A stretch of 25,519 nucleotides of DNA from Coemansia sp. RSA 922 (taxonomy: Eukaryota > Kickxellomycota > Kickxellomycetes > Kickxellales > Kickxellaceae): positions 1 to 25,519 of the forward strand of contig JANBQS010000229.1 of NCBI GenBank assembly GCA_027577415.1, written 5' to 3'. Below the pieces are notes generated by a model. It was not told the DNA's origin, did no database searches, and was given only the letters and a program-made list of their open reading frames with translations. This document shows positions 8,517-16,268 of this stretch, in pieces (within the stretch, counting starts at the first letter, position 1; each line of letters begins with the position of its first letter). The translations under genes were made by a program, and so were the position numbers.

Positions 8517-9260
8517 GGTGGCAAAAACGTGTCTTTTTTGGGAAGAAATGGCAGTGGAAAATATTCCAAAAGCAGTTTCAAAGAGTGCTGAAGTTGGCAA
8601 TATCTCTTTTTGAAAAGCAGGGTACTAAGGATAGCAAAGAGTAAAAGAGTACAAACAAAATCCCCACTTTCTTTGAAGAGCTGCTCAAGTAGAGCAAAAG
8701 TTGGGCATTTTATGCAAGAAATGCACTTTTCTAATGCTTTTCTCAACTGGCTGCATTATTGTGCAAGTCTCCACTTGCGTTGATTGCCTTTAGTAAAAGA
8801 AAACTGCGGCTCCAATCACATTCGCTCTCAGGCAGTGGAAAGCTCCCACCACAAAAACACAATGTTTCAACAGGGCAAGAACATGTTTCTCTTTTCCAAA
8901 AAGGGGGCAAGCAGACAAAGGTTTTTGGAAGCTGCACTCAGCTTTTTCAATGTCTCGCAATTTAGTGGGCAACTAGGAATAGCAGTGCTTTTCAAAGAAA
9001 ATTGGAAACTCTTTAACTAACAGGCCAAGTACATCAGAGGATGGATGCTTTTCAGGTGAAAACAAAGATGCCTTTCTAGCCCTTTTTCAGGTGCTCACAA
9101 TATAGTATCCGTTTTCTTTGATTGCCTTTCTAAAAAGACGGCTGCGGTTCTATCCCCAACCTCCTTTTTTTTTGTCTTTATCCATTGCAAAGTGCCTGGA
9201 TGTAAAAGTAGGTCGATGCTTCGAAACCACTATATAAAGAAGGAAAGGGGGGCAAGGAGG
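8517..9260 (+). repeat. Degenerate direct repeats of about 340-380 bases upstream of orphan gene
   Basis: Matching pieces recur in order: GGCAAAAACGTG (about 8520-8531), GGCAAGAACATG (8874-8885) and GGCAAGGAGGGCATG (about 9251). TTGATTGCCTTT followed by a purine-rich run and CTGCGG recurs at 8780 and 9118. Spacings are 354, about 378 and 338. The last copy lies in the TATA-bearing leader of the gene at 9340, so earlier copies may be decayed duplicates of its promoter. Divergence is high and indels frequent. Confidence 0.4.
9231..9238 (+). promoter_or_regulatory. TATA box of the 142-residue orphan gene
   Basis: TATATAAA (in CTATATAAAGAAGG) is about 105 bases before ATG 9340 and followed by a pyrimidine-rich leader with several CA/TA initiator-like steps. 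Confidence 0.55.
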
Positions 9261-9339
9261 GCATGTCGCTTTTTTTCTCTCACCAACATTTTCCCTATAC
9301 ATATCTCTTATAGTAAAATCGCACAAGTATACGACTACA

Positions 9340-9768
9340 ATGGACAAGACAATAAGGATTTATGTAGCATGTAAACCAGAACTTATTCAAAAGTTCATCA
9401 ATACCAATCCGGATTGTAGTATTATTTTGGAGTACGACAATCATTCATATATAAAAGATAAGGTTGAAGCCTGGATTAGAAAACAAAAGGCAATTAATTG
9501 CAGCACTTTTGCAGTGTATACTGGCATTGATTATAGCTCTATTCAGAACCTCCTAAAACGTTTCCCGAATGAGCGTGTCTTTAAAATTACTTCTGAGGAG
9601 GATAATTCTTGTGCCGAACTACCTAAAGGACGCCCGTTACCTCATTTAGACTCAAATGAACCACTTGTGACGAGCTGGACCACTGATGACAATTCAAATA
9701 GTGGATTTTCTGGGTTTGCCGATTTTATAAATAGGTCCGAGGAAGACTGCTCATTTTTTTCAGATTGA
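9340..9768 (+). CDS. Orphan protein of 142 residues
   Basis: Not recognised. ATG 9340 is preceded by ACTACA, a good eukaryotic start context, and by a TATA box. The N-terminal ~75 residues alternate beta-like and helical segments (TIRIYVACKPELIQKF, then CSIILEYDN, then IKDKVEAWIRKQ), suggesting a small globular fold. Residues about 85-142 are acidic, Ser/Asn-rich and probably disordered. No signal peptide, membrane helix or cysteine framework. Codon use is A/T-rich, unlike the antiporter gene. It follows the direct-repeat tract. Likely a lineage-restricted gene. Confidence 0.55.
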   Translation: MDKTIRIYVACKPELIQKFINTNPDCSIILEYDNHSYIKDKVEAWIRKQKAINCSTFAVYTGIDYSSIQNLLKRFPNERVFKITSEEDNSCAELPKGRPLPHLDSNEPLVTSWTTDDNSNSGFSGFADFINRSEEDCSFFSD

Positions 9769-10489
9769 AATAGTTTCTCCTTAGTGCAGAATAAAATCAT
9801 TTATTATCTCACTCGCCAAAATCTGTGCAAAGTAGGTTCTGAAGTAGAAATTGATTTTTGTTTGGCTCACAGCCATTTTCTTTGCTATACCTTTGGGAAT
9901 CAAGAAAACTATGTGTCCAATACAATGGTCCTTGGTCAGCCTCTATTTTAAACTGCTTGCCAGCAGGCCATTGTTACATAGGAACTAGGCACTTGCGAAC
10001 ATGTCCAGTATCAGCCAGACAACCTATATGTAGCACAAACTGCTGGTACATTCAAGCATCTGAATTTAAACACTTTAGTGTTAATAGTTGACATAGTAAT
10101 ATTCCAGAATCCATTTGTTGGCGCTCTCAATACCTCAACACTGAGTTGGTTGGGAAAGATCTGCAAGTGGCTATAAAAAAAGGCAGGAATAGGGGCTTTA
10201 CAGGCAATGTCTCTCCTAGAATTGAGCGGTGTCTTATTGTTCACAATTTTATACTTTAACTAGACAGAGGAACTGTGTTTAATTGGCGATCACTATGCTC
10301 ACTCTGATTTCAACAATCCCTGGTACTCGCCATGCAAAGCCAATGTTGCAACAAAGGAAGAGAGTATTTTTTTCTGGAGAAAAGGAGGCAGACAACCACA
10401 GCACTATTTAGAGCAGAGTTCAGATTTATTCAAATTATTTCGATCACGTAAGCAACCAAGAATAGCAAGAAGCAAAGAGAAGAGAGAAT
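9769..10489. other. Intergenic region, no gene supported
   Basis: The longest frame (9858-10091, plus) is cysteine-rich but opens with TTG and has a stop two codons before. It could be a relic; nothing else supports it. No RNA gene or strong structure seen. Confidence 0.5.
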
Positions 10490-10603
10490 ATGAAGCTCTC
10501 ACCTTTTTTCGGTCTATTTTTTTTTTTAGTGATTGCTGGCTGTTTGCGATTGCTGCGGATTCCAAAGTATCTTCTACCAACATCTGACAATCATCTGCAA
10601 TAG
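10490..10603 (+). CDS. Possible 37-residue secreted or membrane microprotein
   Basis: ATG 10490 opens a 37-codon frame whose first 20 residues look like a signal peptide or membrane anchor: MKLSPFFGLFFFLVIAGC, then a short basic tail LRLLRIPKYLL. The hydrophobic core is partly encoded by an 11-T run, so slippage or sequencing error would shift the frame. No TATA, no homolog known to me. Could be chance. Confidence 0.22.
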   Translation: MKLSPFFGLFFFLVIAGCLRLLRIPKYLLPTSDNHLQ

Positions 10604-10804
10604 TATGTAAATCTCTAGAAGAGGCTAGCTGTCATAATCCATTTGCCAGTACACCAGAAAGACAATTCCCGTAATAGCAGAGCACAGGATAGGCTAATTG
10701 CTCCCCAGATTGCTGCGGATGCACATTTACTTTTCTTCGGCAGTCCTTCGTCTCCCAAGTATTTGTTTTGTGTTTTATTGTCATTATCACTTAAACGGCG
10801 CCCA

Positions 10805-12496
10805 ATGCCTTCTCTGTCGCCGCTCCAAACTCTTCCGCTTCATGCTGTCGAAATGATAGTGGACCATGTCGCCATCAATATTCGTCAAACGTTTGGCATT
10901 GCCAATCCGGCCATGCTCTTTGAGAAATATCACGTTTTTCAGATGCCATTGCTCTGGGTCTGCCACATCTTTCGCACTGTTGTTTACTCGCGCTTTTCTG
11001 CGCGCTACAAGCTGTGGTTCAACAAGGGCACAATAGTTGAGTGTACAATCCCGTGTACTCGCTGCCAGAAACGGCTCGATGGTCCATTTCGCCTTATGGC
11101 TAAAGAGATAGCGATAACGATAGACCCATGTGATATCTACTCCGGCAAAGCTCTGGCAGAGCTGTCTCAAGTGCCGTACAATGAGTGTTCGCTTCCACTG
11201 GCCCGTAAGCTCGAGATATATTTTATCGATAACCGGAATAACGAGGAGGGCTCAGATGTACCACCAGATGCCAAGGACAACATTTCAGCGTTTGTACGGC
11301 GGATCCGGCAAATGGCGCCCAGGCTCAATATGGTCAAGATGCAGGATATTTCCGGTTTAGGACTGCAGACAACAGCGACTGCTCTTTATTTTGACTGCTT
11401 GATCACACAGCTCGTACAGATTTCGTCTCGGATTGACATTGCTAGTGGCATTTCCTTTGGCAGAGCTATCCATTTGCTGAATGTGGATGCTATTCGCAAC
11501 CTTACTTTCCTCTGCACCAGTTTCGACCTTATTAGTGGCCGGACTGTGAGATTGATACGATTGAATGCGCCTACTCTGCAATGCTTGCGCGTCTCTTCTC
11601 ATGGTTGTATCGATTTGTCAGGCATTATCAGAGATGTTGACGGTAGCTATGTCGAGTATCCGCATTTGCACACATTCGTGGCGAAACTGAACACAAGCCA
11701 GAGCGTGCCAGGGCGATACACGTTTGACGGCGCTGTACCGTTCCCTTATCTTCGGCGGCTAGTCTGTGGTGGCGATTACCCATTCGGCGATGACTTGGTA
11801 CTATTCAGAGGCAACGCGGCGACTCTCGAACTTCTACAGCTGACACTGACCCGCAAACTGGCGGTTACCCTTCTCCGGAGTAAGGTGTTTACGCCTACCA
11901 GTCACCCGAAGTTACAGTGTGTAATTTTTCCGACGCCAAGTGTGATACAGTTTAATTACGCCGACGACCCAGAAATAATACGACTAATGATGGACATTGC
12001 GCCTGATGCGGCAGTAAGGAATATTTCCAACTGGTACCTCGACCAAGTGCCTCCACCTGTGCTCTCGCTGTTTAGCAAGCATGCTAGCCTCCAGGTCCTG
12101 TCACTACCGGGCCCGTGTCTGTCGCTCTGGGACGCCATGACTTTGATACAGTCTCTTCCACTACTATCGGACCTACATGCCCAAGCTCCGACGCTTGAGC
12201 CAATGCCTGCTGGCGTCACTGTCCGCAATGTCGTCACATATGTGCGCTCCAACTATTCCCCAATAGATACGCGATTCCGGTGCTGGCATTTTGGGGGTGG
12301 CGGTTCAAGGCTTATGAAGGACAAGGTGAAGCCCTTTTTGCTGCTAGCATTGGCATGCCCCAATTTCGACTATGCTGCTACAGTATACTACGAGCGTGAA
12401 AAGTTTGCGAAACTACTGGAAAGGACCATCGGCACGGCAGCTTATAAAAAGTATGCACCTCGTTTGCGCCGTTTACTGCCTTATAGACCGAAATAA
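10805..12496 (+). CDS. F-box-like protein of a lineage-expanded family, 563 residues
   Basis: First ATG of the frame is 10805; the 54 codons upstream open with TTG and are discarded. The start MPSLSPLQTLPLHAVEMIVDHVA followed by LLWVCHIFRTVVYSRF (about 50-66) is a degenerate F-box: helix, then the VCxxFR core, then an aromatic. The rest (about 90-540) is a series of Leu-spaced segments resembling irregular leucine-rich repeats (VKMQDIS, TLQCLRVSS, TLELLQLTLT, SLQVLSLPGP). A CxxC (CTRCQ) occurs near residue 85. From recall, this N-terminus marks a family with many copies in Kickxellales; that is knowledge-based and unchecked. Probable role: substrate receptor of an SCF ubiquitin ligase. Ends about 200 bases before the recombinase-derived gene on the same strand. 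Confidence 0.75.
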   Translation: MPSLSPLQTLPLHAVEMIVDHVAINIRQTFGIANPAMLFEKYHVFQMPLLWVCHIFRTVVYSRFSARYKLWFNKGTIVECTIPCTRCQKRLDGPFRLMAKEIAITIDPCDIYSGKALAELSQVPYNECSLPLARKLEIYFIDNRNNEEGSDVPPDAKDNISAFVRRIRQMAPRLNMVKMQDISGLGLQTTATALYFDCLITQLVQISSRIDIASGISFGRAIHLLNVDAIRNLTFLCTSFDLISGRTVRLIRLNAPTLQCLRVSSHGCIDLSGIIRDVDGSYVEYPHLHTFVAKLNTSQSVPGRYTFDGAVPFPYLRRLVCGGDYPFGDDLVLFRGNAATLELLQLTLTRKLAVTLLRSKVFTPTSHPKLQCVIFPTPSVIQFNYADDPEIIRLMMDIAPDAAVRNISNWYLDQVPPPVLSLFSKHASLQVLSLPGPCLSLWDAMTLIQSLPLLSDLHAQAPTLEPMPAGVTVRNVVTYVRSNYSPIDTRFRCWHFGGGGSRLMKDKVKPFLLLALACPNFDYAATVYYEREKFAKLLERTIGTAAYKKYAPRLRRLLPYRPK

Positions 12497-12696
12497 TACC
12501 GCGTCGTTATCGTCATCAATATACTTGTCGACTTTTTTTTGGACTCTGGGAGAGAGGTTGATCAGGGTTTTAAGGTTTCATGTATCAGACATTCGTGCCT
12601 ATTTTTAGGATAAGGGGTCGTTTGATTTTAGGCGCTTCTAAAACTGAGGGGTAACTCTTGTCTTTAATACTATTTTTTTCTTCTACTTTTTTTTTT

Positions 12697-13956
12697 ATGG
12701 ACAGTGAGGAAATTGCTTTTGTTCTCAACAACATTGAGAACCTCAAACAAGAGAATTGCGAATTGCGTTCTCGGTTGGAAGCGGTAGAACAAAGCACGGG
12801 TGCTTTGCCAACTTCTTCCGTAACTGCGGAATGCATTTTGCTTAGAGGCGAGCAAAAAACCGATGAAATAGCGCTCCTATGCGACGATGACGTCGAGCCG
12901 CTCTCAAAGAAGCGCCTAGACGAGATTAAGCTGAGCATTGGTGCCACCAAGTCGACATGGTCGGACCTTCGCCAGCTGTACCCACCAAGACAGTCAGACT
13001 TTGCGCCCCTCAAGGAGTTCGACGACGATCTTGATGTAGATGAGGCCTACAGCCAAGCAGCGACGATGGCGGCCTATGGAGTGGAGCTCTTGCGCATTGC
13101 TCTCAGCTGTCCCCAGATTGATAGGAGACTAACCAGACAGACCAGCCGCCTGTTGGCCACGCTTTGTTCTACGCTCATCGACACACGCGACCAGCGCAGA
13201 CACACACCGAGTAAAGGTTTGAATTTGAAGCGCGAGGACAGGGGCATCCACAAACGCACGAAACGACACGATGATTCGAAGCCACGCAAACGGGAAGCGC
13301 GGGTTGACAGTTCTTTCAGTAATAAGCGCGAATGCACGTATTGTCCGGAACACTCAAGCCTAAGCTCAAGTCTGGGCTCAATTCCCTCGGATACAGACAG
13401 TTTATACTCCGATAGCGGGTGCCAGCGACCTGTCAGACGTGCAAAGCGCAAAAAGAGAGGTACACCGCGAAATAATGCGTTCAAAAACGATGTTGAGTTT
13501 ACTGCGCCGATTGATTTGGCCCCTTTGCCCGGCGGAGAAGGCGACAACGCCCCGGAGGAAGATGCAGGCAACGATGGCGGCACCTCTGCCAGCGACGCAG
13601 AGGTAGAGGACGAGCCGGATATAATTCTTGGGCAAGGTCGAGTTATGAAACTACATCGCCGCGTCCTCATTCGAAATGCACTTATGCAACATGGACTATC
13701 TGAAGCCGACAGTATTGCATATTTTAATCGATGGACAAAGGTTACCAACAAAACATATAACTGTGTGTGGAATGGATGGGTCGCTTGGTGCGGTAAACGA
13801 GGCTTGGACGCCACCGAGAGGTCGGAGGAGCGATTGACGACCTTTATTTCTGAAAGCACAAAGTCCAAGAGCTCGGCTACGAGTATACGAATCGTGGCAA
13901 GATCGGTCTGGTCGATTATTGATGGAACGGCGCTGTTAAAAGACAACATCCAGTAG
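12697..13956 (+). CDS. Gag/tyrosine-recombinase-derived protein with core-binding domain, no catalytic domain (copy 1)
   Basis: 419 residues from ATG 12697; the frame's upstream TTG is in a T-rich leader and rejected. Residues 6-30 form a heptad coiled coil (I6, V9, I13, L16, N20, L23, L27, V30) with a buried Asn, as in leucine zippers. Residues 85-145 hold KSTWSDLRQLYPPRQS and QAATMAAYGV (120-129), both matched in the gene at 23708. Residues 150-310 are basic then acidic low complexity. Residues 315-410 resemble the SAM-like core-binding domain of DIRS/Crypton tyrosine recombinases: RRVLIRNALMQHGLS, Y354-x3-W358-x2-W361-x2-W364-C365, RGLDATERS. The protein stops where the catalytic R...HxxR...Y domain should start, and none follows before the convergent F-box gene. 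Probable DNA-binding protein of mobile-element origin; function unknown. Confidence 0.7.
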   Translation: MDSEEIAFVLNNIENLKQENCELRSRLEAVEQSTGALPTSSVTAECILLRGEQKTDEIALLCDDDVEPLSKKRLDEIKLSIGATKSTWSDLRQLYPPRQSDFAPLKEFDDDLDVDEAYSQAATMAAYGVELLRIALSCPQIDRRLTRQTSRLLATLCSTLIDTRDQRRHTPSKGLNLKREDRGIHKRTKRHDDSKPRKREARVDSSFSNKRECTYCPEHSSLSSSLGSIPSDTDSLYSDSGCQRPVRRAKRKKRGTPRNNAFKNDVEFTAPIDLAPLPGGEGDNAPEEDAGNDGGTSASDAEVEDEPDIILGQGRVMKLHRRVLIRNALMQHGLSEADSIAYFNRWTKVTNKTYNCVWNGWVAWCGKRGLDATERSEERLTTFISESTKSKSSATSIRIVARSVWSIIDGTALLKDNIQ

Positions 13957-14051
13957 AGTTCCCTATAGCAACAGTTGTGGTCAACTTCAACTCATTGTAT
14001 AAACAAAAAAATAGCCGCAAATATCATGTTAGGGAGGAACTACCTTAAATA

Positions 14052-16028
14052 TTAATGCTCCAAAGCCCTGGGTTGAAGGTAACGTAAGTGTCCAATGCGT
14101 TCAGAGGCAACGCCTGACTCGACTAGTGCATCGATACTCTTGCGGACGCTATCCAAGGAGTTACAGACAAGCTGTAGGTCTACCAGCGATGGTAGGCAAC
14201 AGATCAGCTCAAGCAGTATAGCGCGGTTAAATCCATCTTTGGTAGTTGCAACTACGAGCGGATCTTCACGACAATTATAAATGGACGATGTGCGGCCGCA
14301 CATGATCAACGAGCGCAGCGACGTGCTTAGCGGCATCAGTGGCTGTACAGCATCTGCGCGACGACAGGCCTCAACAAGCTCATCCGCAGATGAAATCAAG
14401 TATTTCAAATGAATAAAGGCATGTAGTATGCGCAGATTAGGAAGCTGTGCCAGCAATAGTTTCACATCGTCTATGGCGATGTTGTCCACAAGCATGAGCT
14501 TTCCGAGGTTGTGTGTGAATGCGGGTGGCGCGTTAATACGAAACTGAAAATCGTCAGGGACATATATCACAATATTGAGGTGCACTAGTCGAGTGCCAGT
14601 AGTTGCGAGCATATACGACAGACACCCAGCGACGTAACTTGCATCGTTAAATGACATCTCATTGTCTGTACATCTCACATTGAGACTGGACAAACAAGTG
14701 AGCTGCGAGAGATCCAGGTTGTCCGGTATGTTGAATGATATATCGTTAAGGGCCAGCTTTGATATCGGGCTGGCAGCGAATAGCGACAAGAGCTGCTGAT
14801 AGTCGCCAGGAAAATCGGAAATATCGAGTCTCGTTAGCACTGGAAATAGTGGGGTGGCAAGCGAGGTTGGCCTCTTGTAGCTACGCGAGTCCTCAACGAC
14901 AGCACTGGCGTCCAAGGGGCTATTTCGTAAAGGCGAGCCAGACCCGTGTCTCAGATGGTCATCATCCTCAGGCGAATCGAACCCCAGTTGCAGCACCTGT
15001 AGGAAAGAAAACACCAGTTTGCCATCGAGCGAGCTTGGCGCGCCATCGGCCACAAAGTAATTCCATATCCCATCTGCAGGCACATCATTCGGCGTCAACT
15101 CGACGAGGGTGCTAGCTCGCACAGAGTCAAAGCCCAGTTCAGACATATCGTGTATGCACCCAAGACTCAAGCGCTCAATTGCAATTGGAGCATGCTGCCT
15201 TTTGCCCTGGGGATGACATATCTCGACAACAGAGCCAGAGTCAACGTGTAGAGTACGTAGTGGGTTCGGTCCATGTAGGCGCTCAACGATAAGTTGATTG
15301 ATCGGAATGTAACCATACTGGTGGCGAGCGCTAGTCCCTTGGAAAGATATCTCGCGTAGTGACGGCAAGGCGCACGAGAGATAGTCGTTGAGCGCCACCA
15401 TGTCCTCAGGCTGGCAATCTTCATATAGCCACACTTGAGTGTCTCCGTAATAGTCGATGATATTGAATTGCAGACGCTCAACGCTAGGCCACACACTTTC
15501 GCCGAGCCCCACGTCCCTCAGTATACACAAGAGTCTGTTCGCTGGTAGTGCCACGTCCTGAATGGTGATGCACAACTCGTGTAGGTTGTTGACTTGGTCG
15601 ATATCGCGAATCAAGAGAATGTTTGAGCGTACCGTCGGATAATGGGTGTAGTGGTCGATAGAGCCATCTCTGTAGATACTCATGCCACTGAAGCTGTATT
15701 TGGTGCCGTCGTCACCACCAGCGCTGCTGCTGTCGTGGCTAATGTCATTTTTGTTTCTTGCTTTGGAGTCACGAAAAACACACTCGCCACAAACTACGAC
15801 TGCTACCCGGTAGAATAGCGGCTTTGCGACTGCCCGCCAACGGCGACTGACGCCAGCTATTTGTTGGAAGCTTTTCAAGTGCTTCAGCAGCAAGGTTCCC
15901 GTTTGGTCTGCCAATTCTGTCGGTGACATATATCCAAAGATTGAACGCAACAGCTCGTCTGGGAGAATAGCTGCAATGCCCAAAACGGCTCCTGTCCTCT
16001 GTGGCGGCTGGTTAGCTAAAATAGTCAT
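14052..16028 (-). CDS. F-box-like protein, tandem copy A (658 residues)
   Basis: Start chosen at ATG 16028 (CACAATGAC); the longer frame opens with TTG at 16070. The F-box is clear at residues 22-74: LPDELLRSIFGYMSPTEL, then IAGVSRRWRAVAKPLFYRV. The remainder has irregular Leu-rich segments (LTRLDISDFP, ISKLALNDISF, LTCLSSLNVRC, LVHLNIVIYV) consistent with a repeat solenoid. A Ser/Asp-rich loop lies near 360-390. It is a diverged tandem paralog of the gene at 16269-18161: both share LIRDxDQV, GESVWPxVERLQF, QLIVERLxGPxPLR and LFPxLTxLDI at matching places. Probable SCF substrate adaptor. Convergent with the recombinase-derived gene, 95 bases between stops. Confidence 0.8.
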   Translation of the reverse strand: MTILANQPPQRTGAVLGIAAILPDELLRSIFGYMSPTELADQTGTLLLKHLKSFQQIAGVSRRWRAVAKPLFYRVAVVVCGECVFRDSKARNKNDISHDSSSAGGDDGTKYSFSGMSIYRDGSIDHYTHYPTVRSNILLIRDIDQVNNLHELCITIQDVALPANRLLCILRDVGLGESVWPSVERLQFNIIDYYGDTQVWLYEDCQPEDMVALNDYLSCALPSLREISFQGTSARHQYGYIPINQLIVERLHGPNPLRTLHVDSGSVVEICHPQGKRQHAPIAIERLSLGCIHDMSELGFDSVRASTLVELTPNDVPADGIWNYFVADGAPSSLDGKLVFSFLQVLQLGFDSPEDDDHLRHGSGSPLRNSPLDASAVVEDSRSYKRPTSLATPLFPVLTRLDISDFPGDYQQLLSLFAASPISKLALNDISFNIPDNLDLSQLTCLSSLNVRCTDNEMSFNDASYVAGCLSYMLATTGTRLVHLNIVIYVPDDFQFRINAPPAFTHNLGKLMLVDNIAIDDVKLLLAQLPNLRILHAFIHLKYLISSADELVEACRRADAVQPLMPLSTSLRSLIMCGRTSSIYNCREDPLVVATTKDGFNRAILLELICCLPSLVDLQLVCNSLDSVRKSIDALVESGVASERIGHLRYLQPRALEH

Positions 16029-16268
16029 TGTGAAAAAGGTAAAAATAAAAGTCAAGCAAGCAAAGTACAATAAGACACGTCTGCAATGTGAATTTTTTTT
16101 TTTTTTTAAAAATCAATCCGTTTGAAACTGAAACATTTGATACGTCATTGCTCAGTTCTCCACAGATAAGACTATTAATATCCAAAGTATTAGATTGCAT
16201 AAATGGCTGATTTATTGCGGAGCTTGCACTCAACCGAGGTAAATTATAATTAATAGAGACATTTTGAC
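16029..16268. other. Spacer between tandem F-box-like genes
   Basis: 240 bases holding the promoter of copy A and the 3' end of copy B. A T14-15 run (about 16094-16108) is the only notable element; no TATA is evident on the minus strand. Confidence 0.5.

Noticed and set aside
8409..8591. Signal-peptide-like plus-strand frame
   Set aside because: Opens with TTG, has a stop immediately upstream and no ATG; it also falls in the degenerate repeat tract.
9858..10091. Cysteine-rich 77-codon plus-strand frame
   Set aside because: TTG start with a stop two codons before, no promoter, and an equally long antisense frame overlaps it.
13074..13949. 291-codon open frame on the minus strand
   Set aside because: Shadow of the recombinase-derived gene; composition is what complementing that coding frame would give.
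13957..14051. Possible continuation of the recombinase into a catalytic domain by frameshift or intron
   Set aside because: Only 95 bases separate it from the convergent F-box stop, and no frame there contains recombinase catalytic motifs.
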